Below, in pieces: positions 9,410-18,075 of a stretch of DNA of 64,000 bases (position 1 is its first letter; every line of letters starts with the position of its first letter). Position numbers and translations under genes: made by a program. The notes under the pieces are model-generated. The model was not told the DNA's origin and ran no database searches. It saw only the letters and a program-made list of their open reading frames with translations. Source of the stretch: Oceanococcus sp. (lineage in GTDB: Bacteria; Pseudomonadota; Gammaproteobacteria; Nevskiales; Oceanococcaceae); assembly GCA_030147945.1 (NCBI GenBank), contig JASBUL010000103.1, forward strand, positions 1 to 64,000, written 5' to 3'.

Positions 9410-11101
9410 TTACTGGTCCCAGATGACCTTCTGACGGGCCGCGTACCAGGTTTCGATCTTGGGCTCGTAGTGCTGCTCCAGCACGTTGCGCTTGATCTTC
9501 ATGGTCGGGGTCAGGAAACCGTTCTCGATACCCCACTGCTCTTTCACCACCACTGCGAACTGCATGCGTTCGTGGTGGTCCAGCGTGGTGTTGACCTCAT
9601 CGATCAGCTGCGAGATTTCCTGTTCCAGCTCGGCACGCCCTTCGCTGCTGGTTGCCTGGGCCTGGGCCTCCTCGCACAGCATGATCTGGGCAAAGGTGGC
9701 TGGCTGATTGGCTCCGGCCACGCACACGGCCTCGATGGCCGGATGGTTGACGATCTTGTTCTCGATCGGTGCCGGAGCCACGTACTTGCCCTTGCTGATC
9801 TTGAACAGTTCCTTGACCCGGCCAGTGATCTTGAGACGACCGCTGGCGTCGATCTGACCCATGTCGCCGGTCTTGAGGAAACCGTCTTCGGTGAAGCTCT
9901 CGCGGGTTTTTTCCTCGTCCTTGAAGTAGCCGACCATGTCGGCCGGACTCTTGATCAGAATCTCGCCGTTGTCGCCGATCTTGGTGACCACGCCGGGGTT
10001 GTTGGTGCCGACCGTGCCGACCTGCGCCTCACCCGGTTTGTTGAAGTGCGAATAGGCCATGTTTTCGCTCATGCCATAGCCTTCGAGCAGCTCCAGACCC
10101 AGGCTGCGATACCAGTTGATGGTATCGGCCGACAGCGGGGCCGAGCCGGTGCCGGCGAAGCGCACATGCTGCAGACCCAGCTGGGTCAGGATCTTGTTCT
10201 TGACCTTGCTGCCGAGCAGCGGAATCTTGAACAGCACTTTCTGCTTCTTCAGCGGCAGCTTGGCGCACACACCGGCCTGGAATTTGGTCCACAGGCGCGG
10301 CACCGAGAAGAAGATGGTCGGGCGGGCGCGCTGCAAATCCTGCACGAAGGTGTCCAGCGATTCGGCGAAGAACACCTGGCAGCCGCGGTAGATGGAGAGG
10401 TTCTCCACGCACACGCGTTCAAACACGTGTGCCAGCGGCAGGTAGGACAGCAGGCGGTCATCTTCACCCACGCGCAAGCCCTTGGTTTCCATCAGGTCGG
10501 TCATGCTGCTGCCGCATACGCGAAAAGCGTTGAAATTGTGCATGACCCCTTTGGGCTGACCGGTGGAGCCCGAGGTGTAGACGATGGTGGCGAGCTCTTC
10601 CATGCCGCGGTCGGGTTCGCCTTGCAACGGCGCATTGGCGGCGACGATGTCATCCCAGGACTGGCCGTTGTTGGGCGGCGCCAGCGGCAGGTCGATCATC
10701 GGCATACCTTCGGGCACGCCGGGTTTCATGTGATCCCAGTCATCCAGCTTGCCGACAAACAGCAGTTTGGATTCGCTGTGATCAAGGATGTAGGCCACGG
10801 TTTCCGCGTTCAGCGTGGGATAGATCGGCACGGTGCAGTGGCCGGCCATCCAGATGGCCCAGTCGGCCATCATCCAGTGCGCCGAATTCTTGCCGATCAG
10901 AGCAATTTGCGAGCCCGCCGGCAGATCCAGTGATTGCAGATAGGCGGCCATGCTGCGGACTTGGCGCATGGCCTCTTTCCAGGTGTATTCGACAACCTGG
11001 CCATTGCCCACCGGTTGGGTGAAATGGACCTTGTCGCCTGAGGTTTTTTCCCAGTGATAGAGTCGTGCCAGCGGCGTCTGGTTTTCCAGCGCTGTGCCCA
11101 T
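9410..11101 (-). CDS. Long-chain acyl-CoA synthetase (AMP-binding family)
   Basis: This 563-residue adenylate-forming enzyme activates fatty acids with ATP and CoA. The A3 loop YTSGSTGQPKGVMHNF is near 175-190. The A5-like GYGMSEN, A7-like FLKTGDMG and A8/A10 regions (ELFKISKGKYVAP) are all present in order. The length and the KISKGKYVAPAPIE segment fit the FadD15/eukaryote-like long-chain ligases better than E. coli FadD. The ATG at 11101 gives a complete N-terminus, starting MGTALENQTPLARLYHWEK. It lies between the acylase and ptsI genes with clear gaps on both sides, so it is probably transcribed alone. Exact chain-length preference is unknown. Confidence 0.9.
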   Translation of the reverse strand: MGTALENQTPLARLYHWEKTSGDKVHFTQPVGNGQVVEYTWKEAMRQVRSMAAYLQSLDLPAGSQIALIGKNSAHWMMADWAIWMAGHCTVPIYPTLNAETVAYILDHSESKLLFVGKLDDWDHMKPGVPEGMPMIDLPLAPPNNGQSWDDIVAANAPLQGEPDRGMEELATIVYTSGSTGQPKGVMHNFNAFRVCGSSMTDLMETKGLRVGEDDRLLSYLPLAHVFERVCVENLSIYRGCQVFFAESLDTFVQDLQRARPTIFFSVPRLWTKFQAGVCAKLPLKKQKVLFKIPLLGSKVKNKILTQLGLQHVRFAGTGSAPLSADTINWYRSLGLELLEGYGMSENMAYSHFNKPGEAQVGTVGTNNPGVVTKIGDNGEILIKSPADMVGYFKDEEKTRESFTEDGFLKTGDMGQIDASGRLKITGRVKELFKISKGKYVAPAPIENKIVNHPAIEAVCVAGANQPATFAQIMLCEEAQAQATSSEGRAELEQEISQLIDEVNTTLDHHERMQFAVVVKEQWGIENGFLTPTMKIKRNVLEQHYEPKIETWYAARQKVIWDQ

Positions 11102-11216
11102 GGATATCCCCCGAATTGAATATTAATTAGTGATAGACAAGCCGTGACACCGGCGTGTGCTGAAACCCGCCTAAAGTGCCATGGCGCTGCGGTTGTTGTC
11201 CATACGCCGCGACCGT

Positions 11217-12977
11217 TCAGGCCGTGTCGGCGCTTTGTGGCAGGGTGGCCAGTTGTTCGATCAGCGCCTGCACCTCATCCGGATCATGGGTGTCGATCAG
11301 GCGCTGGCCGACGGCACGCAGCTCGGCCAGATTGGATTCGCGGATGAGCTTCTTGACCTCCAGCACGCTGGAGGGGTGCATGGAAAACTCGGTCAGCCCC
11401 AGGGCCAGCAGCAGGCGCGTGTAGCGTGTATCGCTGGCCATCTCGCCACACATTGACACCGCGATGCCGCGCCGCTGCCCGGCTGCAATGGTCATGTAGA
11501 TCAGGTTGAGCACCGCCGGGTGCAGCGGGTCGTACAGATAGTTGACCTCATCATCCACACGGTCGATGGCCAGGGTGTACTGGATCAGGTCATTGGTCCC
11601 GATCGAAAAGAAATCGGCGTGCGGGGCCAGCATGTTGGCCGCCAGTGCCGCAGCCGGCACCTCGATCATGGCGCCAACCTGCAGCTGTTCGTCAAAGGCC
11701 CGCCCTTCGTTGCGCAGCTCCTGCTTGAGCTCGTCGATCAGGGCGCGTGCGCGCAGCAGCTCATTGAGGTTGGAGATCATCGGCAGCATGACCTTGACCT
11801 GGCCGTGCGCCGAGGCGCGCAGCAGCGCGCGCAATTGGACCCGGAACAACTCCTCGTCCTTGAGACACAGGCGAATGGCGCGCAAGCCCAATGCCGGATT
11901 GTTGGGGGTCGGGCCCTGAATGCGGCCTGAATCAACCTGTTTGTCGGCGCCCAGGTCCAGGGTACGGATGGTGATCGGACCCTGCACCGCCTGGATGACG
12001 CTGAGGTAAGCCTGATACTGCTCGTCCTCGTCCGGCGTGTCCTCGCGGTTCATGTACAGGAACTCGGTGCGGTACAGGCCGACACCGGCGGCGCCGACAC
12101 CGTGCGCATGGGCGGTGTCGGCGGGCAGTTCGATATTGCACAACAACTCGATGGGATGACCGTCGGCGGTCACCGAGGGCACGTCGCGCAACTGCTCCAA
12201 AATGGCCCGAAAGCGGGCTTCGGCGCGGTGGCGCTCCTCGTACTCGGCGCGTTCGCTGGCGCCGGGTGTGCCGATGGCTTCGCCGCGCTGGCCATCGATG
12301 ACGATCTCGTCGCCGTCGTTGACCTGACGGCGGGCATTGTGGACGCCGACGATGGCCGGCAGCCCCAGGCTGCGGGCCAGAATCGCGGTGTGCGACAGCG
12401 GGCCGCCATATTCGGTGACGAAGCCGGCCACACCCTGCTGGTTGAGCAGAATCACATCGGCCGGCGTGATGTCGTCGGCCACCACCACGGCGGCTTCGTT
12501 CTGGGTCGACACATCCAGGGTTTTATCGCCCTTGAGCAGGATGCGCTGGATGCGCACCACCACATGCTCGACATCGTCCCGGCGGCTGCGCAGGTAGGCG
12601 TCGTCCATCTGCTCGAACACCGCGACCAGATTTTCGCGCTGCCGGTTGAGGGCGCATTCCGCGTTGATGTGCTCGCTGCGAATCATGTCGGTGACCGCAT
12701 CCGATAAGGTGCGGTCATCCAGCATCAAAAGGTGGGTGTCGATGAAAGAGGCAATGTCGCGCGGGGTGTCGGCCGGAATGCGCTCACGGATGTTGCGCAG
12801 TTGCAGCTTGGCTTTCTGCCGGGCTGCGGTGTAGCGCTCGCATTCGTCCTCGACCTCGGCCGCTGTGAGCTGGCGTTCGGGGACATCGAAGTCATCGCCA
12901 TGCAGCTTGTGCACGCGGCCCAGTGCAATCCCGCGCGAAACGCCGATGCCCTGCAGATGCACGTTGCTGCCGCCCAT
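11217..12977 (-). CDS. ptsI: Phosphoenolpyruvate-protein phosphotransferase, enzyme I
   Basis: This 586-residue cytoplasmic enzyme transfers phosphate from PEP to HPr. The phosphohistidine is His196 in GGPLSHTAILARSLGLPA. The C-terminal PEP barrel shows FSIGTNDLIQYTLAIDR and the acid/base cysteine in VSMCGEMASD. There is no N-terminal GAF domain, so it is plain EI rather than PtsP (EI-Ntr). It follows HPr by six bases and is the last gene of the leftward ptsN-hprK-rapZ-EIIA-HPr-ptsI series. No sugar permease genes are nearby, so the chain probably serves regulation (EIIA-Ntr, EIIA-Man, HprK) rather than sugar uptake. Confidence 0.95.
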   Translation of the reverse strand: MGGSNVHLQGIGVSRGIALGRVHKLHGDDFDVPERQLTAAEVEDECERYTAARQKAKLQLRNIRERIPADTPRDIASFIDTHLLMLDDRTLSDAVTDMIRSEHINAECALNRQRENLVAVFEQMDDAYLRSRRDDVEHVVVRIQRILLKGDKTLDVSTQNEAAVVVADDITPADVILLNQQGVAGFVTEYGGPLSHTAILARSLGLPAIVGVHNARRQVNDGDEIVIDGQRGEAIGTPGASERAEYEERHRAEARFRAILEQLRDVPSVTADGHPIELLCNIELPADTAHAHGVGAAGVGLYRTEFLYMNREDTPDEDEQYQAYLSVIQAVQGPITIRTLDLGADKQVDSGRIQGPTPNNPALGLRAIRLCLKDEELFRVQLRALLRASAHGQVKVMLPMISNLNELLRARALIDELKQELRNEGRAFDEQLQVGAMIEVPAAALAANMLAPHADFFSIGTNDLIQYTLAIDRVDDEVNYLYDPLHPAVLNLIYMTIAAGQRRGIAVSMCGEMASDTRYTRLLLALGLTEFSMHPSSVLEVKKLIRESNLAELRAVGQRLIDTHDPDEVQALIEQLATLPQSADTA

Positions 12978-12983
12978 GCGCGA

Positions 12984-13271
12984 TCAGGCCTCTTCGCCGA
13001 AGCGCTCGGCGATCAGCTGGGCGATGGCGTCGAGCGCCTGCTCGGCATCGGGGCCGTGGGCATCGACCTGAACCTGAGTGCCCTGAGCGGCGGCCAACAT
13101 CAGAACGCCCATCATGCTTTTGCCGTTGACCTGGCGGTCACCGCGGCGCAGCACCACGTCCGCATCAAACTGTCCGGCCAGGGTGACCAGCTTGGCCGCT
13201 GCCCGGGCATGCAGGCCGAGCTTGTTGACGATGGTCAGTTCACGGCTGAGGGCAGGGGTAGGGTTGCTCAT
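12984..13271 (-). CDS. ptsH: HPr phosphocarrier protein
   Basis: The 95-residue product carries the phosphohistidine in NKLGLHARAAAKLV (His21) and the regulatory serine in VNGKSMMGVLML (Ser52), the site used by HPr kinase. Both phosphorylation sites are therefore kept, which fits the hprK gene three genes upstream. The ATG at 13271 overlaps the stop of the EIIA-Man gene (ATGA), which fixes the start. HPr receives phosphate from enzyme I, encoded next, and passes it to EIIA proteins. The Gly/Ala-rich C-terminal half is typical of NPr/HPr of proteobacterial regulatory chains. Confidence 0.95.
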   Translation of the reverse strand: MSNPTPALSRELTIVNKLGLHARAAAKLVTLAGQFDADVVLRRGDRQVNGKSMMGVLMLAAAQGTQVQVDAHGPDAEQALDAIAQLIAERFGEEA

Positions 13272-13669
13272 TGGTGCCGCTCCTCGCACAGCATGACCCC
13301 GCGCTGTCCGCCTTCGACGGCGGTTCGGGCAAGGGCGTCCAGCTTGAGTTTGGGGTAGTTGTAGATGCGGATCAGCATCGGCAGGTTGACCCCCGCCACC
13401 ATCCGGCAGCGGCCCGCCTGGGCGACCTTGTTGGCGATGTTGCTGGGGGTGGAGCCGAACGCATCGGTGAGCAGCAGCACGCCATCGCCCTGATCGAGCT
13501 TCTCCGTCAGGCGCAGGCCCTGCTTGACCAGCAGTTCCGTGTCCTGAACGGTGCGCACCTCCAGCACATCGGTGGCCAGGCTGAGGCGCCCGCCGAGCAT
13601 CTCGGTGACGGTTTCGACCAGGTTCTGGCTCAAGCGGCCATGGGTGATCAGGAGTACGGCAACAGCCAT
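13268..13669 (-). CDS. PTS mannose-family EIIA protein
   Basis: This 133-residue soluble EIIA-Man fold protein has its phosphorylation site at His10 in LLITHGRLSQNL. The ATG at 13669 is used; it follows the rapZ stop by two bases. Features of the fold include LLLTDAFGSTPSNIANKVA and AGVNLPMLIRI. No EIIB, EIIC or EIID genes accompany it, so it is an orphan EIIA, as found in many beta- and gammaproteobacteria within the rapZ/HPr/EI cluster. Its output is therefore probably regulatory. The stop overlaps the HPr start by four bases. Confidence 0.93.
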   Translation of the reverse strand: MAVAVLLITHGRLSQNLVETVTEMLGGRLSLATDVLEVRTVQDTELLVKQGLRLTEKLDQGDGVLLLTDAFGSTPSNIANKVAQAGRCRMVAGVNLPMLIRIYNYPKLKLDALARTAVEGGQRGVMLCEERHQ

Positions 13670-13671
13670 GG

Positions 13672-14547
13672 TTATCGAATCTCGGTGTGGCGAACGAGAA
13701 TTTTGAGGTCGGCATCGGCCAGTTCGCTGGCCAGTCGTTCGACCAGATAGACCGAACGGTGCTGACCACCGGTGCAGCCAATCGCCACGGTCAGGTAATT
13801 GCGGTTTTGTTGCTGATAGGCCGGCAGCCAGTTCTGCAGAAAACTCAGAATGTCGCGGGCCATGGCTTGAACCGGGGCCTGTTGTTCGAGCCACTGACGA
13901 ATGGCCGGATCACGCCCGGTCAGCTTGCGCAGTGAAGGTTCCCAGTGCGGGTTGGGCAGACAGCGCACATCGAACACCAGGTCGACCCCGTCGGGTACGC
14001 CGTATTTGAAGCCGAAGGACTGCAGTTGCAGCATCATCTGGCTTTCGCTGTCGCTGGCCAGCGTGGTGCGGATACGCTCGCGCAGCTCGTGCAGATTGGT
14101 CAGGCTGGTGTCCAGCGTGAAGTCGGCGATTTCCGCCACTGGCTCAAGCAGCTGCCGTTCCGCCGCTAGGGCATCGCTGAGGCTGGTCTGGGCATTGGTC
14201 AGCGGATGCTTGCGCCGGGTTTCGGAGAAACGTCGCAGCAGCACGTCGGTGTCGGCATGCAGGAACATCACCCGGGTGTGGAAGTTCGGGTTGGCCGCAC
14301 GCAGGTTGCTGAGCAAATCCGGCACCTGTTCGATGTGCCCGCCGGTGCGGGCGTCGATGCCTATGGCCATGCGATTGCAGCGCACATCGGTCTGCGCCAG
14401 GGCGCGTGGATGCAGGGTGCCGAGCATGCTCAGCGGCAGGTTGTCGATGCAGTAGTAGTTGAGGTCCTCAAGCATGTCGAGCACGATGCTCTTGCCCGCC
14501 CCCGACAGGCCGCTGACGATCAGCAGTTCCTGGCGTTGATCGACCAT
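13672..14547 (-). CDS. rapZ: RNase adapter protein RapZ
   Basis: This 291-residue protein has an N-terminal P-loop domain (GLSGAGKSIVLDMLEDLNYY, about 13-32). The C-terminal domain has GCTGGQHRSVYLVERLA near 262-278, the hallmark of RapZ (YvcJ/YhbJ). In enterobacteria RapZ binds GlmZ and GlmY small RNAs and directs RNase E to control glucosamine-6-phosphate synthase. Whether that RNA pair exists here is unknown. Its start overlaps the hprK stop (ATGA), and its stop is two bases before the EIIA start, so the proteins are made together. Confidence 0.95.
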   Translation of the reverse strand: MVDQRQELLIVSGLSGAGKSIVLDMLEDLNYYCIDNLPLSMLGTLHPRALAQTDVRCNRMAIGIDARTGGHIEQVPDLLSNLRAANPNFHTRVMFLHADTDVLLRRFSETRRKHPLTNAQTSLSDALAAERQLLEPVAEIADFTLDTSLTNLHELRERIRTTLASDSESQMMLQLQSFGFKYGVPDGVDLVFDVRCLPNPHWEPSLRKLTGRDPAIRQWLEQQAPVQAMARDILSFLQNWLPAYQQQNRNYLTVAIGCTGGQHRSVYLVERLASELADADLKILVRHTEIR

Positions 14548-15050
14548 CAGAGGGTCGCGTTGAGACGTGCGGCCTGGCGGGCGGCGAGGTCGGCGGCCGC
14601 GTCATAACCGGACTGCACGTCATGCCAGTGACGCACCAGCGCTTCGACCGTTTCGGCCGAGCCGGGCAGGGTGGCGAGGAAATGATGCGGGCGTTTGAGG
14701 CCGAGGATGTCGTATTGCGGAATCGGCTCGCTCGGCAGCAGGGCCGGGCCGGGGCTTACCACCAGATCAATGCGGGCCTGTGCGCGCAAACGCTCAGGGC
14801 CAAACTGGCGGGCCACGTTGACCACAACACCGCAACGCAGGGCGAGAAATTCGGCGCATTCTTCAAGCCCCTGACCGCTGAGCTGCTCACCGTCGCGTTC
14901 GACCTGCACGGCATCGTCGCCGACAAAGGCGTGCCCGCGGCTGATCAGTTCCAGACCCAGCTGGCTTTTTCCGGCGCCGGCCGGGCCGCTGATCAGCACG
15001 CCGCAACCGTTCACTTCAATGAGAACGCCATGCACCTGGCCGCTGGCCAT
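14547..15050 (-). CDS. hprK: HPr kinase/phosphorylase, short form
   Basis: This 167-residue protein matches only the C-terminal catalytic domain of HprK/P. The Walker A loop GPAGAGKS is at about 22-29, followed by the catalytic acid pair in GHAFVGDD. LKRPHHFLA and a helical tail follow. Full-length enzymes in Neisseria, Xanthomonas or Firmicutes have about 310 residues, with an N-terminal domain that is missing here; the short form is best known from alphaproteobacteria. There is no upstream coding sequence to restore it, because ptsN ends one base before the ATG. It should phosphorylate the conserved serine of the HPr encoded downstream. Confidence 0.88.
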   Translation of the reverse strand: MASGQVHGVLIEVNGCGVLISGPAGAGKSQLGLELISRGHAFVGDDAVQVERDGEQLSGQGLEECAEFLALRCGVVVNVARQFGPERLRAQARIDLVVSPGPALLPSEPIPQYDILGLKRPHHFLATLPGSAETVEALVRHWHDVQSGYDAAADLAARQAARLNATL

Positions 15051-15051
15051 G

Positions 15052-15510
15052 TCAGGCGCCCTGCGGGCTGGTCAGCAATTTGTGCAGGGTTTCGCTGTCG
15101 TCGGCCTGGCGGATGGCGACCAGATTGTTTTCATCGCGAAACATCTCCGCGATCTTGGCCAGAATCTGCAGGTGCTCTGCCGTCGCCTCCTGCGGCACCA
15201 GCAGACCAAAGACCAGGTCAACCGGCTGTTCGTCGTTGGCGTCGTAATCGATCGGCTGGCCCAGTTTGACGAAGGCGGCCACGGCCGACTCCAGACCCTT
15301 GAGGCGCCCGTGCGGGATGGCCACGCCGGCACCCAGGCCGGTGCTACCCAGCTTTTCGCGATTGATCAGACTGGTCAGCACGTCCTTTTCCGAGACCAGC
15401 TCGGCGTGCGCGGTGAGCAGGCGGCTGACTTCTTCCAGTGCGCGCTTCTTGCTGGTGATGTCCGCATTGATAGTCACGGCACTGGGCTTGAGAAACTCGG
15501 CGAGATTCAT
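15052..15510 (-). CDS. ptsN: PTS IIA-like nitrogen regulatory protein (EIIA-Ntr)
   Basis: This 152-residue EIIA of the fructose/mannitol fold is phosphorylated at His66 in GVAIPHGRL. MNLAEFLKPSAVTI at the start and LKGLESAVAAFVKL after the active site match PtsN. In relatives it reports PEP and nitrogen state and modulates potassium transport and kinases. It is the first gene of the leftward PTS series. The strong terminator at 15562-15598 separates it from hpf, so it must have its own promoter in the roughly 50 bases upstream. I could not pick out a convincing one there. AAGGAT precedes the ATG. Confidence 0.95.
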   Translation of the reverse strand: MNLAEFLKPSAVTINADITSKKRALEEVSRLLTAHAELVSEKDVLTSLINREKLGSTGLGAGVAIPHGRLKGLESAVAAFVKLGQPIDYDANDEQPVDLVFGLLVPQEATAEHLQILAKIAEMFRDENNLVAIRQADDSETLHKLLTSPQGA

Positions 15511-15561
15511 GATGGATCCTTCGGTCGGGCTATCCTGTGTACGGCTTTATTCTGCCATCGG

Positions 15562-15598
15562 AAATAAAAAACGGTGGACATGATGCCATGTCCACCGT
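15562..15598 (-). terminator. Rho-independent terminator after hpf
   Basis: A perfect 11-bp inverted repeat (15571-15581 and 15588-15598, ACGGTGGACAT) with a six-base loop is followed, in the leftward direction, by TTTTTATTT. It ends the rpoN-hpf transcript before ptsN. A separate 16-bp palindrome, GACGCTTTAAAGCGTC, lies at 15610-15625 just after the hpf stop. Confidence 0.93.
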
Positions 15599-15628
15599 CG
15601 CGGTTTGATGACGCTTTAAAGCGTCGGC

Positions 15629-15958
15629 TTACTGCAGCTGTCCAGCGGCGGCGCGCAGGCCTTCACGCTGATGATGATCGGTGTGCTTTTCCTTGTGTTT
15701 ACAGGTCTGGCGGTCGAGCTTGTCAATCAGCTTGTCGACGGCCTTGTACATGTTGTCCGACTCTGCCTCGGCATGGAGGTTGGCACCGCGGGCATGAAGC
15801 GTGGCTTCTGCGATGTGGCGGTCTCTCTCCACGGTGAGGATCACGTTGGCATCAATCATATTCTCGAAGTGTCGCTCGATGCGCTGCAGCTTGTTCTCGA
15901 CAAACTCGCGCATGGGCGGCGTGAGATCGACGTGATGACCGGTGATATTCAGATTCAT
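15629..15958 (-). CDS. hpf: Ribosome hibernation promoting factor (short HPF)
   Basis: The 109-residue product starts MNLNITGHHVDLTPPMREFV. The ATG at 15958 follows AGGAGAGCAACAC, so it is preferred over the upstream ATG at 16012. The body has VENKLQRIERHFE and ATLHARGANLHAEAESDNMY, followed by the conserved AVDKLIDKLDRQ helix of the HPF/RaiA family and a His/Lys-rich tail. Short HPF binds the 30S decoding centre and promotes 100S dimers in stationary phase. The gene sits directly after rpoN, its usual neighbour in proteobacteria. Confidence 0.95.
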   Translation of the reverse strand: MNLNITGHHVDLTPPMREFVENKLQRIERHFENMIDANVILTVERDRHIAEATLHARGANLHAEAESDNMYKAVDKLIDKLDRQTCKHKEKHTDHHQREGLRAAAGQLQ

Positions 15959-16036
15959 GTGTTGCTCTCCTGTAACGAGACGGATTCCGCAACCAGTACC
16001 GGTCATGCTCAACCGGTGAAACCGGCTGCGGTCTGT

Positions 16037-17500
16037 TTAGGCCATGCGTTTGCGCTCGTGCGACGGAGGAATGTTCATGCCTTCACGGTACTTGGCGACC
16101 GTGCGTCGAGCGACCTGAATGCCCTCATCTTTCAATATTTGGGTCAGACGGTTGTCGCTCAAGGGTTTGGCTGGATTTTCCTCATTGACGAGCCTGCGGA
16201 TCATGGCCTGGATCGCAGTTGCCGAGCAGCTACCTCCTTCTGCCGTGCTCACGGCGCTAGAGAAAAAGTACTTGAGTTCATACAACCCACGCGGTGTATG
16301 CATGTACTTGTGCGCGGTGGCCCGGGACACGGTGGATTCGTGTATTCCGAGCTGTCCGGCGATGTCACGCAGCACCAGCGGGCGCATGGCCTCAGGTCCA
16401 TATTCCAGGAAACCCCGCTGCCGATCAACTATTTCCTGTGCGACTTTCAGCAGGGTCTCGTTGCGGCTCTTGAGACTGTGCAAAAAGTACCGGGCTTCCT
16501 GCAGATGCTGTTTCAGCAGCTTCTGATCCGGACTGTTATCGGCACGTTTGACCAGATCTTGATAGGTGCCGTTGATTCGCAATTTGGGCGCAATATCCGG
16601 GTTGATGCTGGCCTGCCAGCGGCCTTCGATCTTGCGCACATAGACATCCGGTGCGACATATTGCTGCTCGTGCGGAATAAAACCCGCACCCGGATCCAGG
16701 GTCAGCCCGCGCAGCAGGCTCAGGGCCTGCTCGAACGCCTCTTCGCTGACCTCCGGCCCCGGCAGGATATGACGCAGGCGCTGGTAAGGATTGGGCTGCC
16801 CCAGAGCATCCAGATGATCACGCACCAGGCAACGCGCCAGCGCCCGGCTGGGTGACTCCGGCAGGCTGGCCAGCTGGATCAGCAGGCATTCGCTGAGGTC
16901 GCGGGCGCCCACGCCGGAGGGGTCGCAAGCCTGCAGGCGCGCGAGCAGGGCATCCATGGCGTCTTCGCTCAGGCCACAGCGGGTCGCGATCTCGTCCAGC
17001 GAGATGTCTTCACCGGACAGAAAACCACGCTCATCCAGCGCATCAATCAGATGATCCATGGCCAGCGCTTCGGCGTCGCTGAGATCTTCCAGCGCAACCT
17101 GGTCCTGCAGATGGGTCTTGAGATCCGGGCCGCTGTGAATATTGGCCTGGCGGTAATCGTAAAGGGCCTGATCGGCTTCGCGGTCACCGCTGCTGGAGCC
17201 GGTGTAGACATCGTCCCACTCGAAATCGTTGGGCAGCTCATCAGGAATCTGGTCGCTTTCGCCGACTTCGGCGTTTTCACGCGTTTCGCTGCTCGGGCGT
17301 TCCTCGCGCTCCTCATTGCTGGCGGCGACTTCGACCTCGCCATCAGCGTCCTCGCGCTCGAGCATCAAATTGCCTTCCAGCGCATCCTGGATCTCCTGTT
17401 GCAGATCCAGCGTCGACATCTGTAGCAGCTTGATGGCTTGCTGCAACGCCGGGGTCAGACTCAAACCCTGGCTGAGTTTCAGGCCCAGAGCGTGTTTCAT
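16037..17500 (-). CDS. rpoN: RNA polymerase sigma-54 factor
   Basis: This 487-residue protein has all three regions of sigma-54. The glutamine-rich N-terminus that contacts enhancer activators is LKLSQGLSLTPALQQAIKLL. An acidic linker (about 50-110) follows. The core-binding and DNA-binding parts end in the RpoN box VARRTVAKYREGMNIP, near 463-478. It directs genes that need ATP-driven enhancer-binding activators. The neighbouring ptsN/HPr chain is the classical nitrogen-PTS partner. The expected upstream lptB gene is absent; trmL precedes it instead, so the usual lptA-lptB-rpoN linkage is broken here. Confidence 0.96.
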   Translation of the reverse strand: MKHALGLKLSQGLSLTPALQQAIKLLQMSTLDLQQEIQDALEGNLMLEREDADGEVEVAASNEEREERPSSETRENAEVGESDQIPDELPNDFEWDDVYTGSSSGDREADQALYDYRQANIHSGPDLKTHLQDQVALEDLSDAEALAMDHLIDALDERGFLSGEDISLDEIATRCGLSEDAMDALLARLQACDPSGVGARDLSECLLIQLASLPESPSRALARCLVRDHLDALGQPNPYQRLRHILPGPEVSEEAFEQALSLLRGLTLDPGAGFIPHEQQYVAPDVYVRKIEGRWQASINPDIAPKLRINGTYQDLVKRADNSPDQKLLKQHLQEARYFLHSLKSRNETLLKVAQEIVDRQRGFLEYGPEAMRPLVLRDIAGQLGIHESTVSRATAHKYMHTPRGLYELKYFFSSAVSTAEGGSCSATAIQAMIRRLVNEENPAKPLSDNRLTQILKDEGIQVARRTVAKYREGMNIPPSHERKRMA

Positions 17501-17586
17501 GCAGGCAGTAGATGAGTGGACATGAGCCTATTCTACCGGGCAGCTGGCTCGGGTTGGCAAGGTTTTTGTATGCACAAACCGCAGGT

Positions 17587-18072
17587 TCAGGCGCTGCCGC
17601 AAAAGCCCTGTTGTCGCCACGCTTCGTAGACCACCACCGCAACCGCATTGGACAGATTGAGGCTGCGGTTGTCCGGGCGCAGCGGGATGCGCAGACGCTG
17701 CCCTGCAGGCAGGCTGTCGATCAGCGCCTGATCAAGGCCGCGGGTTTCCGGCCCGAACAGCAGGGCATCACCCGGCTGATAGGTGGTGGCGTGGCTGCTC
17801 GCCGTGCCGCGAGTGGTCAGGGCGAACAGGCGTGCCGGATGGCCCTGTTCGGCTTCGATGGCGTGCAGGCAGTGCTCAAGGTCAGGGTGCAGCTGCAGGC
17901 TGGCGAATTCGTGATAGTCCAGGCCGGCACGGCGCAAGCGTTTGTCATCAACCTCGAAACCCAGCGGTTCGATCAGATGCAGACGCGCGCCGGTGTTGGC
18001 GCACAGCCGGATGACATTGCCGGTGTTGGGCGGAATTTCCGGCTGAAACAGGATGACGTGAAGCCAGGCCAT
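17587..18072 (-). CDS. trmL: tRNA (cytidine/uridine-2'-O-)-methyltransferase TrmL
   Basis: This 161-residue SPOUT methyltransferase shows the trefoil-knot motifs PEIPPNTGNVIRLCANTG, LFGPETRGL and RIPLRPDNRSLNLSNAVA. It methylates the wobble ribose (position 34) of certain leucine tRNAs, using S-adenosylmethionine. Length and motifs fit the TrmL/YibK family well. It follows the small membrane protein gene by three bases and is the last gene of a leftward group with the M16 protease. Confidence 0.95.
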   Translation of the reverse strand: MAWLHVILFQPEIPPNTGNVIRLCANTGARLHLIEPLGFEVDDKRLRRAGLDYHEFASLQLHPDLEHCLHAIEAEQGHPARLFALTTRGTASSHATTYQPGDALLFGPETRGLDQALIDSLPAGQRLRIPLRPDNRSLNLSNAVAVVVYEAWRQQGFCGSA

Positions 18073-18075
18073 AGG

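Noticed and set aside
9401-10933. A 510-codon open frame on the plus strand
   Set aside because: Antisense to the acyl-CoA ligase, whose motifs are all intact. The product lacks any recognisable fold.
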